NCBI GenBank assembly: GCA_016281355.1
Contig: JAEEIL010000012.1
Location: forward strand, 111,519 to 175,518
DNA: 64,000 nt
Reading direction: 5' to 3'
From: Elusimicrobiaceae bacterium
GTDB lineage: Bacteria; Elusimicrobiota; Elusimicrobia; Elusimicrobiales; Elusimicrobiaceae
Position numbers and translations under genes: made by a program. This document shows positions 9,511 through 17,270 of this stretch, in pieces. Positions within the stretch are counted from its first letter, which is position 1. Each line of letters opens with the position of its first letter. The notes under the pieces were generated by a model, which was not told where the DNA came from, did not search any database, and saw only the letters and a program-made list of their open reading frames with translations.

Positions 9511-9617
9511 ATTTTTCTTGTTTTGTCAAGGAAAAAAAGGACCTATAAAAAATTGGGTCTTGCACAATGCAAAATAATTTGCAACAATAAAGTAAAGAAT
9601 AATTTGGAGGAAGGTTT

Positions 9618-9842
9618 ATGACCGCACAAGAAAGAAAGAACATCGAAAACAAAATTACAGAACTTAAAGCAGCCAAAGAGAACACAAAAGGCACAAATTG
9701 CGAAGTGTACTCAAGGGTGGTTGGCTATTTAAGGCCGGTACAGAATTGGAACAAAGGTAAAAAAGAAGAATTTGCAATGCGCAAAAACATTAAAATGACC
9801 GGTGGTTGCAGCTGCGGTTGTGAATGTGCAAGCGATAAATAA
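9618..9842 (+). CDS. Stand-alone glycyl-radical domain of class III ribonucleotide reductase
   Basis: 74 aa. The central part, CEVYSRVVGYLRPVQNWNKG, is the glycyl-radical loop that ends normal NrdD proteins; the radical would sit on Gly36. An N-terminal charged helix (ERKNIENKITELKAAKEN) resembles the tail of the preceding NrdD, so the two chains may zip together there. The C-terminus is Cys-rich, CSCGCEC (Cys64, 66, 68, 70), an uncommon ending. A strong GGAGGAAGG ribosome site precedes its ATG, so it is translated on its own and is not a frameshift scar. It lies between nrdD and nrdG, the radical-installing activase. Inference: NrdG acts on this small chain, which completes NrdD in trans, much as GrcA (YfiD) repairs pyruvate formate-lyase. 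Confidence 0.88.
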   Translation: MTAQERKNIENKITELKAAKENTKGTNCEVYSRVVGYLRPVQNWNKGKKEEFAMRKNIKMTGGCSCGCECASDK

Positions 9843-9869
9843 GTTTTATAAGTAGGCAGGCGTTTTGCA

Positions 9870-10487
9870 GTGAAAATAGGTGGGCTTCTCAAGTTTTCCA
9901 TGATCGATTTTCCGGGTTATATCTCGGCAATAGTTTTTACACAAGGTTGTAATATCAGGTGTAAGTATTGCCATAACCCGGAACTTTTGCCCCTAGCGGC
10001 GGATACTTCTTATAGTGAAGAAGAGATATTATATTATTTGGAAAAACGTAAAAACTGTTTGGAAGGTCTCGTTATTACAGGCGGGGAACCTACATTGCAG
10101 CCTGATCTAAAAGAATTTATTATAAAAGTTAAAGCCTTGGGATATAAAGTAAAACTTGATACTAATGGCACCAACCCTCAGATGGTCAGGGAACTTATTA
10201 ACGAACACTTAGTTGATTTTGTTGCCATGGATATCAAAGCCCCTTTTGAGAAATATCATTTGGTATGTGGTCCTGTAAATACTGCAAAGGTTTATGAGAC
10301 AATGTCTTTAATTGTAAACAGTGGTATTGATTATCAGTTTAGGACGACATATTATAAAGAAGTTTTAAACGATGCCGATATTGAAACCATTAAGGCAATG
10401 TGCCCTGATGTCAGTAAGTTTAAACTTCAAGAATGCTTACCCGTTAGCGAAATCAAACCAACTTTAAAATTGGAGCATGCGATTTAA
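9870..10487 (+). CDS. nrdG: Anaerobic ribonucleotide reductase activating protein (radical SAM)
   Basis: 205 aa. Radical SAM activase that generates the glycyl radical with S-adenosylmethionine. The [4Fe-4S] motif CNIRCKYCHN sits near residue 29 (CxxxCxxC), followed by the SAM-binding GGEPTLQ near residue 75 and KLDTNGTNP. The start is GTG at 9870, with AGGCAGG 9 bases upstream; a later ATG at 9900 would cut into the conserved opening GGLLKFSMIDFPG, so GTG is preferred. The family's size and the nrdD context fix the assignment over pyruvate formate-lyase activase. The stop overlaps the next ATG by one base. Confidence 0.9.
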   Translation: MKIGGLLKFSMIDFPGYISAIVFTQGCNIRCKYCHNPELLPLAADTSYSEEEILYYLEKRKNCLEGLVITGGEPTLQPDLKEFIIKVKALGYKVKLDTNGTNPQMVRELINEHLVDFVAMDIKAPFEKYHLVCGPVNTAKVYETMSLIVNSGIDYQFRTTYYKEVLNDADIETIKAMCPDVSKFKLQECLPVSEIKPTLKLEHAI

Positions 10488-11836
10488 TGAAAAATATCGC
10501 AATAATCGGTGCCGGCCCTGCCGGATACCCTTGTGCCTTAAAATTAGCTAAACTCGGCGCTCAAGTAACTTTGATTGAAAACAAAGAACTCGGTGGCGTT
10601 TGTTTAAATTGTGGCTGTATACCGTCTAAGGCTTTGCTTGCGGGGGCTCATCACTTCAATATAATTAAAGAACTCGGCAAATATTCTTTAAACCCATCTT
10701 TAGGGGAGGAATATTATAAAACTTTGTCTTTCGCTAAACTTCAGGAACAAAGAAAAGCAGTAATTTTAAAACTTCGTTCGGGCATTTTAAAAATGCTTGA
10801 GGCTGCAAAAGTTAAAATTATTAAAGGTAAAGCAAAATTCTTATCAACAAATACCCTTGAAGTCGGGGGGGATAAACTTACCTTTGATGATATCGTTATT
10901 GCTACCGGTTCACGTGCATTTTTGCCTAAACAATTTGAAAATATCAAAGATAAAATTTATGATAATTCCACAATCTTTAATTTGGAAAAATTACCATCAA
11001 CCCTTGCAATTCTGGGCGGTGGTGTTATTGCCTGTGAATTTGCCTGTTTAATGCAGGCTTTAGGTGTACAAGTAACAATTATTGAAATGCAACCCGATAT
11101 TCTGCCTAAAGAAGAAGAAACTATACGTCGTACATTAAAACAAATACTTTTAAAACGCGGTGTTAAAATAGTTACCGGGACTGCGGCAAAAGAAATTAAA
11201 ATAGAAAATAATCAAAAAACAATTTTGCTTGATAACGGGCAGGGAATTGTTTGTGAGGAAATTTTAGCGGCACTTGGGCGCAAAGCAAATGTAGAAGATT
11301 TAAATTTGGAAGCGGCAGGCATAAATTTACCTTTGCAGGTAAATTCCGAAACTTTAGAAATTAAGCCCCATATCTATGCCATAGGTGACGTTAACAACTT
11401 GTGCCAACTTGCACATGCTGCTACTGCTCAAGGCGAAGTTGTTGCAGGTCGCATAATGGGTCAAAATTCAGTTTATAACAACAATTTAATACCTTCTGCC
11501 ATTTATACTTGGCCGGAGGCCGCAAATATCGGTTTAAGTGCAACAGAAGCCCGCGCTAAAGGCTATGAAGTAACAATTAAGAAATCTTTCCTTTTAGCTA
11601 ACGGCCGTGCTTTAGCACAAGGAGATAGCGATGGCTTTGCCCAACTTGTTGGAGATACAAAAACCGGTAAATTGCTTGGTGCCCAAATAATAGCACCAAA
11701 TGCAGGGGAAATAATTCATATTGCTTTACTTGCCATCAAAACAGGTTTAACAGTAAAAGATCTCGAAGATACGGTTTTCGCTCATCCTACAATTTCTGAA
11801 ATAATAAAAGAGGCCGCCCAAAAGAGCGGCCGCTAA
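10487..11836 (+). CDS. lpdA: Dihydrolipoyl dehydrogenase (E3)
   Basis: 449 aa, flavoprotein disulfide reductase. FAD motif IIGAGPAGYPCALKLAKLG at the N-terminus, the redox-active GGVCLNCGCIPSKALL near residue 37 (an extra Cys replaces the common Val between the two active Cys), NAD motif ILGGGVIACEFACLMQALG near residue 178, the FAD-closing YAIGDV near residue 304, and the C-terminal dimer catalytic FAHPTISE. These mark lipoamide dehydrogenase rather than glutathione or mercuric reductase. No 2-oxoacid dehydrogenase or glycine-cleavage partner is in the window. It is coupled to nrdG by a TAATG overlap, so it might also supply reducing power to the operon, which is speculation. Confidence 0.88.
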   Translation: MKNIAIIGAGPAGYPCALKLAKLGAQVTLIENKELGGVCLNCGCIPSKALLAGAHHFNIIKELGKYSLNPSLGEEYYKTLSFAKLQEQRKAVILKLRSGILKMLEAAKVKIIKGKAKFLSTNTLEVGGDKLTFDDIVIATGSRAFLPKQFENIKDKIYDNSTIFNLEKLPSTLAILGGGVIACEFACLMQALGVQVTIIEMQPDILPKEEETIRRTLKQILLKRGVKIVTGTAAKEIKIENNQKTILLDNGQGIVCEEILAALGRKANVEDLNLEAAGINLPLQVNSETLEIKPHIYAIGDVNNLCQLAHAATAQGEVVAGRIMGQNSVYNNNLIPSAIYTWPEAANIGLSATEARAKGYEVTIKKSFLLANGRALAQGDSDGFAQLVGDTKTGKLLGAQIIAPNAGEIIHIALLAIKTGLTVKDLEDTVFAHPTISEIIKEAAQKSGR

Positions 11837-11869
11837 AAAATAGCATAATTTATAACTAAAAAATCCTTT

Positions 11870-12517
11870 TTACTTTGGACATGCTAATACGCTATAAGGT
11901 TTTGTACCATCGCTTACAGTTACATCTGCCCACACATATCCTTTAATACAATATGGCACTTTCATACCCATTAAATATAATCCTTCATTCTGAACATAAA
12001 TATTGTCCGTAATATTTAAATTCTGGGTTCTTATGTTATATGTAGGTGTTATACCACTTGTCGGATAAAAAGCAATTGATTCTACAAGCAAAACAGGTTG
12101 TACCACCGCCGTCCCGTTTGCGGTTGCTATTGATAAACTTCCACCGTGCATTGTAAAAGGAGTAATTTGCTTATTAGTAGGATTAGTTTCACCGGGGGCT
12201 AGCGGATTTGTCATAATGGTGCTAGTCAGATTTGAACTTTGTGAAGACAAAGCCATTGTTCTATTGTTTCCGGTCATTGTTAAATTGTGGATGTATACAT
12301 GATTGGTATTGGTTCGTAAAGTTAAAAGAGAACCATAACTTTGAATATCAAAAGGTTTAGCTGTTATTAAATCTTTTATGTAAACGTTTCCTTTTACGAT
12401 GAGATTATCATAATGACCGGTGGTGGAAGGAATATAAGAAATTTCTTCCATGTTTAATTGGGCATTGACAAAAACGGTTAGAAATAAAAAAGTGATAACG
12501 GTAATAAATTGTTTCAT
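11870..12517 (-). CDS. Secreted protein of unknown function, beta-rich
   Basis: 215 aa. I do not recognise the family. A signal peptide is clear (MKQFITVITFLFLTVFVNAQ, cleavage after about residue 19). The mature part is rich in Thr, Ser, Asn and alternating hydrophobics (NLIVKGNVYIKDL, VYIHNLTMTGNN, TQNLNITDNIYVQN), suggesting a repetitive beta structure such as a short beta-helix or a surface fibre. Only two Cys, both near the C-terminus (YCIKGY, VLACPK), which could form a disulfide. GGAGG precedes the ATG. It lies 27 bases downstream of the GH3 gene on the same strand and so may be co-transcribed with the cell-wall gene set. Confidence 0.7.
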   Translation of the reverse strand: MKQFITVITFLFLTVFVNAQLNMEEISYIPSTTGHYDNLIVKGNVYIKDLITAKPFDIQSYGSLLTLRTNTNHVYIHNLTMTGNNRTMALSSQSSNLTSTIMTNPLAPGETNPTNKQITPFTMHGGSLSIATANGTAVVQPVLLVESIAFYPTSGITPTYNIRTQNLNITDNIYVQNEGLYLMGMKVPYCIKGYVWADVTVSDGTKPYSVLACPK

Positions 12518-12544
12518 AAAACCTCCATAATTTATTATAACTAT

Positions 12545-14152
12545 TTAAAAAGAAATAGGCAAGTTCCCTTTTGCTTCCTTCGTTCCTAAAATAATCTCTG
12601 CAGCCGTTACGGCAGAAAATTCATTAACACCGTATAATGCCAACACGGTTTTTACCTCTGAATAATTTTTGATATCGTAAGGGCTCATCAACGATAATAA
12701 TATAGTATTTTTATTTAGCTTGATTAAACTTTCTATTGCTTTTTTTTGCGCCGCAACTTCTTTATTTGCCCATTGTAAACTTCCTATTACTACAAGATCA
12801 GTATTTGAGATACATGCTTTTGCCCTTGTTAAATCTTTCTGTTTAGGGGTTAATGCGGCATTATAATAATTTACCTCAAAATTTTTCTCTAAAAACGGTT
12901 TTACAAAATAAGTCAGTTGATTTGCAAAACGGGTAGGAGCAAAAAACACTGCACATAATTTCGGCTTATCTTTTTGAGGTTTGTATGGGATTAATTGCCC
13001 TTCATTTTTTACTAAAGTTACTGCTTGATTGGTTATTTTACCTGCGTAAAATTTAAAAGCTTTATCAACTTTAGTATCCGGTAAATTTGAAGGTTTTGAG
13101 AATAAATTTAGTTCTTTTTTTAAATTATAAACTTTTTGTGCGGCATCTTCTATGCGTGCCTTGGATACTTTTTCCTGTATTGTTTGTATTGCTTTTTGGG
13201 GGTCTTCCCTTGCTATTAAAGCAACATCTGATCCTGCCCTTATAGATAAAGCCGCAGCTTTTGAAATATTTTCAAGTAAAGCCCCTTTCATATCTAGGCT
13301 ATCTGTAAAGACTATGCCTTTAAAGCCAAGTTTCTTTTTTAGCAAATTAGTTAAAATAGCCGGTGAATATGTAGCAAGTTTATTGTCTAAAAAAGGATAT
13401 CTTATATGTGCGGTTAAAATACCTTTAACACCTTCATCAATAGCCTGTTTAAAAGGATATAAATGTGTATCATAAAATTCTTGTTCCGTACCGTTAAAAA
13501 TAGTTAAGGTTTTGTGTGTATCAAGGCTTGTTTCCCCATGCCCCGGGAAATGCTTTGCCACTGCAACTATTCCACCGTTTTGTAAACCGTTTATTACTGC
13601 TTTACCCATGGAAGATACAGTATCTTTATTGCTTCCGAAAGATCTTACACCGATAATCGGGTTATCCGGGTTTATATTTACATCCATTACTGGGGAGAAA
13701 TTTATATGTATGCCCAAGTTTTTTAATTCTTGTGCAATGATATAAAACATTGTTTGGGTATCTTCATAATTATTTGCAGCGGCTATTAACATGTTGGATA
13801 GCAAGAAAGGTAACCCTAATGTTCTTGGGCTGTAAACTGTTCCGCCTTCATAGTCAATTGCAATTAAAAGAGGTATTTGGTTGGGGCTTTCTTTAGCCCA
13901 ACTTTGAAGTTTTGTTGTAAGTTTTTTTGTTTCTTCTCTGGAATAATTTCCCCATTGGATTAAAACCCCGCCAATAAGGCCCTGTTGTATATAAGGTTTA
14001 AATTTGTCTGCATTGTTTATATCCATTGAAACGAAAAGTGTTTGCCCTATTTTTTCTTGAAGTGTAAGGTCCTCAAAATTCTTTTGTGCCCATAATGGGT
14101 AGAAGGTGGTGAAACATAAACACAATAAAATCAACAATTTTTTGACGTTCAT
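12545..14152 (-). CDS. Exported glycoside hydrolase family 3 beta-N-acetylhexosaminidase (NagZ-like)
   Basis: 535 aa with a signal peptide ending at LWAQ (about residue 22). Catalytic domain (25-350) has AIDYEGGTV, the hallmark KHFPGHGETSLDTH that supplies the Asp-His dyad, and the nucleophile region VFTDSLDMKGALL. A C-terminal Rossmann-like domain (about 375-535) matches two-domain GH3 enzymes such as the Bacillus NagZ type, whereas Proteobacterial NagZ is one-domain and cytoplasmic. The likely job is trimming GlcNAc from peptidoglycan fragments outside the membrane. Its ATG overlaps the stop of the upstream phosphoesterase by one base. Confidence 0.9.
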   Translation of the reverse strand: MNVKKLLILLCLCFTTFYPLWAQKNFEDLTLQEKIGQTLFVSMDINNADKFKPYIQQGLIGGVLIQWGNYSREETKKLTTKLQSWAKESPNQIPLLIAIDYEGGTVYSPRTLGLPFLLSNMLIAAANNYEDTQTMFYIIAQELKNLGIHINFSPVMDVNINPDNPIIGVRSFGSNKDTVSSMGKAVINGLQNGGIVAVAKHFPGHGETSLDTHKTLTIFNGTEQEFYDTHLYPFKQAIDEGVKGILTAHIRYPFLDNKLATYSPAILTNLLKKKLGFKGIVFTDSLDMKGALLENISKAAALSIRAGSDVALIAREDPQKAIQTIQEKVSKARIEDAAQKVYNLKKELNLFSKPSNLPDTKVDKAFKFYAGKITNQAVTLVKNEGQLIPYKPQKDKPKLCAVFFAPTRFANQLTYFVKPFLEKNFEVNYYNAALTPKQKDLTRAKACISNTDLVVIGSLQWANKEVAAQKKAIESLIKLNKNTILLSLMSPYDIKNYSEVKTVLALYGVNEFSAVTAAEIILGTKEAKGNLPISF

Positions 14153-15249
14153 TATTTTTCTCCTTTTAAAGTTATAAACACTATTTCATTATTTGTTAAA
14201 AAACGCATAGGTGGGCCCCAAAAGAATGTCCCGGAAGTTACAAATAAATTAGCTTGCCCTGATTTAAAATGTCCGTACAGGTAACGGTTCGACAAACGGA
14301 CTAAAAAATTAAAAGGCCAAATTTGCCCTCCATGATTGTGCCCGCTTAACATTAAGTTTACGCCCGCTTTGGCCGCTTCTTCAAAATACATAGGGGTGTG
14401 CGTAAGAAGTAAATTAAAATTATTTGGTTTAATTTCCTGTTTTAAAATGTTTTCAAATTCTTGTTTTGAAATATGGGCTGTTCTTATATCGTTTATACCT
14501 ATTATATTTATATTTTCTGCATTGTCACTTCTGTTTTCAAGTAATGTTATGCCGGCGTTCTTAAAAGATTCTCTCGTATTATCAAGGCCTATATAATATT
14601 CGTGATTTCCCAAAACCCCGAATTTTTTATTTGGCAAAATATCTTTCAAAACATTAGCAAACGGTATACTGTCTTTAGAATTTGCTTCAAAAACATCACC
14701 GGTAAAAATAATTAAATCCGGTTTATTATTTTCTATAATTTGTTTTAAATCTTCTGCTCTTTTTATGCCTACTGTTGCCCCGAAATGTGTATCTGACACA
14801 AATGCGATTTTAATATTATTTTTAAGATTAGCAGCATCAAAAGTTATATCAGTTATCTTCGGTGTTTTTGCTGCAGTAAATAAACTTATCATTACAATAA
14901 TTAACCAAATTCCCAAAACCCAAAAGCCCAAAGTATTTGGTAAAGATATTTTAAAAATATCTAAAAGTAAAGTTATTGCTACAATCCCAAATACTAAACA
15001 AAAAGCTAAAAATAAAGCCCCCAGATAAGTGAGCAAAACACTTTCCAAAGGCCAATAATTTATTTTTCTTGCAAGTATATATAATGCGATATATCCCGTG
15101 GTAAGCAATAAGGGCAGGCACTTCGCTAAAGTGTTTAAAGTAAGCATAGGTGTATTTTGGCAAAACCAAAATATTACTATTGTGTGCATCAATAAAAAAA
15201 TAAAGCAAGCAATAAAAATAAACATACTATTTTTTATTTTCGAAGACAC
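14152..15249 (-). CDS. Membrane metallophosphoesterase (YkuE/YaeI-like)
   Basis: 365 aa. Four hydrophobic helices fill about residues 8-135, then a calcineurin-like phosphoesterase: FVSDTHFG (DxH), IIFTGDVFE (GD), GVLGNHEYYIG (GNHE), LLTHTPMYF and MLSGHNHGGQIWPF. All metal ligands expected for a two-metal site are present. Family members act on UDP-diacylglucosamine-like lipids or other phosphodiesters; the substrate here is unknown. Two starts are possible: GTG at 15249, overlapping the asparaginase end by 23 bases, or ATG at 15225, one base after that stop. Neither has a strong ribosome site, so coupling to the upstream gene is likely. Confidence 0.88.
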   Translation of the reverse strand: MSSKIKNSMFIFIACFIFLLMHTIVIFWFCQNTPMLTLNTLAKCLPLLLTTGYIALYILARKINYWPLESVLLTYLGALFLAFCLVFGIVAITLLLDIFKISLPNTLGFWVLGIWLIIVMISLFTAAKTPKITDITFDAANLKNNIKIAFVSDTHFGATVGIKRAEDLKQIIENNKPDLIIFTGDVFEANSKDSIPFANVLKDILPNKKFGVLGNHEYYIGLDNTRESFKNAGITLLENRSDNAENINIIGINDIRTAHISKQEFENILKQEIKPNNFNLLLTHTPMYFEEAAKAGVNLMLSGHNHGGQIWPFNFLVRLSNRYLYGHFKSGQANLFVTSGTFFWGPPMRFLTNNEIVFITLKGEK

Positions 15250-15715
15250 CTATCTTTCTGTTTTTTGTAACATCGTTAAAATTAAATAATTTACCGTTCA
15301 TTGCTACATAAACGCCGTACGGCAAAGCTTGTGCAAAAGAAATAGCACTTGCCAAATTAAAAATACCGTCTGAAGAACCAAATTTATAAGGTATCATGGC
15401 ACCTGTTAAAATTACGGTTTTATCTTTGATTTTAGGGCCAAGATACATAGCGGTTTTTTCCATAGTATCTGTGCCATGTGTAATAACTAAAGATTTTTCT
15501 TTAACACTAAGGCAGGTTTTTAAAATTTCTTTTCTGTCTTTTTCAGTCATAAAGAGACTGTCTTTCATCATCAAAGTGGTTATTTTTACGGGTAGATGGC
15601 AACGCCCCATTTTTAAAATTTCAGGCAAATGTGTCTTCCTAAAAAACAATTCCCCCGTAAGTTCATTATATTCTTTATCAAAGGTTCCGCCAGTGGCTAT
15701 AATTCTTACTTGCAT
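15227..15715 (-). CDS. Single-domain asparaginase-like protein
   Basis: 162 aa, about half the length of ordinary type I/II L-asparaginases. It keeps the whole N-terminal catalytic domain: IATGGTFDKEYNE (first catalytic Thr), LVITHGTDTMEKTA (second Thr-Asp pair) and VILTGAMIPYKFGSSDG (with a Lys-equivalent region), but it has no C-terminal domain. The end is clean, with no sign of a frameshift into the next gene, and short stand-alone asparaginase domains of this size are known in other bacteria, so I do not call it a pseudogene. AAGGAG lies before the ATG. Leads a minus-strand run with the phosphoesterase, GH3 enzyme and secreted protein. Confidence 0.82.
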   Translation of the reverse strand: MQVRIIATGGTFDKEYNELTGELFFRKTHLPEILKMGRCHLPVKITTLMMKDSLFMTEKDRKEILKTCLSVKEKSLVITHGTDTMEKTAMYLGPKIKDKTVILTGAMIPYKFGSSDGIFNLASAISFAQALPYGVYVAMNGKLFNFNDVTKNRKIGVFENKK

Positions 15716-15724
15716 ATAATCTCC

Positions 15725-15753
15725 TTAAAATATCCCTCTTAATAAAGTATAAT
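15725..15753 (+). promoter_or_regulatory. Promoter of gltX
   Basis: TTAAAA (15725-15730), 17-base spacer, TATAAT (15748-15753). AGAGG lies in the leader ahead of the ATG at 15792. Confidence 0.55.
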
Positions 15754-15791
15754 ATATTTATACATTAAATGCACAGAGGTTTTATTTTTTT

Positions 15792-17249
15792 ATGAAAACA
15801 AGAGTTCGTTTCGCACCATCCCCAACAGGGTATTTACATATCGGCGGTTTGAGAACTGCTTTATTTAACTATTTATTTGCCAAGAAAACAGGCGGTACTT
15901 TTATTTTAAGAATTGAAGATACCGATGAAGAACGCTCAACACAAGAGTCTGTAAAAGCGATTTTTGAAGGTTTAACTTGGGCCGGTTTGAAATGGGACGA
16001 AGGCCCGTTTCAAGACGGTACTTTTAAAGGGGAACACTCTCCGTATTTTCAAGCGGAACGTGCAGACCAGGGCTTGTATAAGAAATATATTGATTATCTT
16101 TTGGAGAAGGGCCTTGCATATAAATGTTATTGCACGCCTGAAGAACTTGAAGAGATGCGCGCCCAGGCAGCAAAAGAACACCGCCCTCCGCGTTACCCGG
16201 GCAAATGCCGCAATTTAACAAAAGAACAACAAGCTGAGCTTGAAGCACAGGGTAAAAAATATGTCATCCGTTTTAAAATGCCGACGGAAGGGGAAACTGT
16301 TTTTCATGATTTAATTCGCGGTGAAGTGCGTTTTGCAAACAAAGATTTATATGACCTCGTTATTCAAAAAACGAGCGGTTACCCAACTTATAATTTTGCT
16401 TGTGTAATTGATGACCACTTAATGGGTATGACACATGTCATTAGGGGGGATGATCATATTTCAAACACTCCCGCACAAATCCAAATATATAAAGCACTTG
16501 GTTGGGAACATCCGATAATGGCCCATCTTTCAATGATTCATGGCCCGGATGGTACAAAACTTTCCAAGCGCCATGGCGATACAAGTGTTTTGGAATATAA
16601 AAAACAAGGTTTCTTACCTCAAGCCTTAATCAATTATTTGGCATTGCTTGGTTGGAGTACATCTGATTCCCAACAAATTTTTGCTAAAGGTGAACTTGAA
16701 CAAAAATTTGATATTGCCGGTTGTCAAAAAAGTCCTGCCGTTTTTGATACGGTAAAACTTACTTGGATGAACGGTGATTATATACGCCAACTTTCACCTA
16801 AAGAATTATATGATGCAGCCAAACCTTTTATTGATGAAGCCGGTATTGCAAAAGGTGTAGACGAAGAAACTTTAACAAAAGTAATTTTACTTGAACAGGA
16901 AAAGTATAAAACTTTAAAGGAAATTCCGGGGTTAATTGAATTTTTCTTCAATCCCGTCAAATATGAAGAAGAAGCCATAAATAAAGTTTTTAAAGCACCT
17001 ACCGCAAAACAAGCGATAGAACTTATGTATAATTGTTATAAGGATGCACCTGATTTTAAAGCAGAGACTTTAGAAACAATCGCCCGTCAAAAAGCAAAAG
17101 AAAGCGGTTTAAAAACCGGGCAAGTATTTCATCCTCTTCGTGTAGCGGTTTCCGGTAGGACGAACGGGCCTACTTTGTTTAAGATGCTTGAATATCTTGG
17201 TAAAGATTTGGTTTTAAAACGCTTGCAAGATGTGCTAAAATATTGCTAA
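15792..17249 (+). CDS. gltX: Glutamyl-tRNA synthetase
   Basis: 485 aa, normal length. Charges tRNA-Glu with glutamate. Class I signature HIGH appears as PSPTGYLHIGGLRTALFN at residue 10, and the second signature as DGTKLSKRHGDTSV near residue 255 (KLSKR). The C-terminal anticodon-binding region is complete, with the typical ending FHPLRVAVSGRTNGPTLFKML. Whether it is the discriminating enzyme or also charges tRNA-Gln cannot be told; no gatCAB genes are in the window. A TGCTAAAAT promoter for the next gene overlaps its last codons. Confidence 0.96.
   Translation: MKTRVRFAPSPTGYLHIGGLRTALFNYLFAKKTGGTFILRIEDTDEERSTQESVKAIFEGLTWAGLKWDEGPFQDGTFKGEHSPYFQAERADQGLYKKYIDYLLEKGLAYKCYCTPEELEEMRAQAAKEHRPPRYPGKCRNLTKEQQAELEAQGKKYVIRFKMPTEGETVFHDLIRGEVRFANKDLYDLVIQKTSGYPTYNFACVIDDHLMGMTHVIRGDDHISNTPAQIQIYKALGWEHPIMAHLSMIHGPDGTKLSKRHGDTSVLEYKKQGFLPQALINYLALLGWSTSDSQQIFAKGELEQKFDIAGCQKSPAVFDTVKLTWMNGDYIRQLSPKELYDAAKPFIDEAGIAKGVDEETLTKVILLEQEKYKTLKEIPGLIEFFFNPVKYEEEAINKVFKAPTAKQAIELMYNCYKDAPDFKAETLETIARQKAKESGLKTGQVFHPLRVAVSGRTNGPTLFKMLEYLGKDLVLKRLQDVLKYC
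17233..17241 (+). promoter_or_regulatory. Extended -10 inside the gltX 3' end
   Basis: TGCTAAAAT overlaps the last gltX codons, about 30 bases before the GYF-like gene. The same TGCTAAAAT box precedes rmuC, the TRL gene and the pilin-fusion gene, which supports it as this genome's favoured extended -10. Confidence 0.4.
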
Positions 17250-17270
17250 ACTATACATATTAGGGGAAAT

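Noticed and set aside
9511..9617. Programmed frameshift joining nrdD and the radical domain
   Set aside because: The gap holds several stops and ends with a strong ribosome site, so separate translation is more likely.
11812..11831. GGCCGC/GCGGCC hairpin at the end of lpdA as a terminator
   Set aside because: No T run follows on the plus strand.
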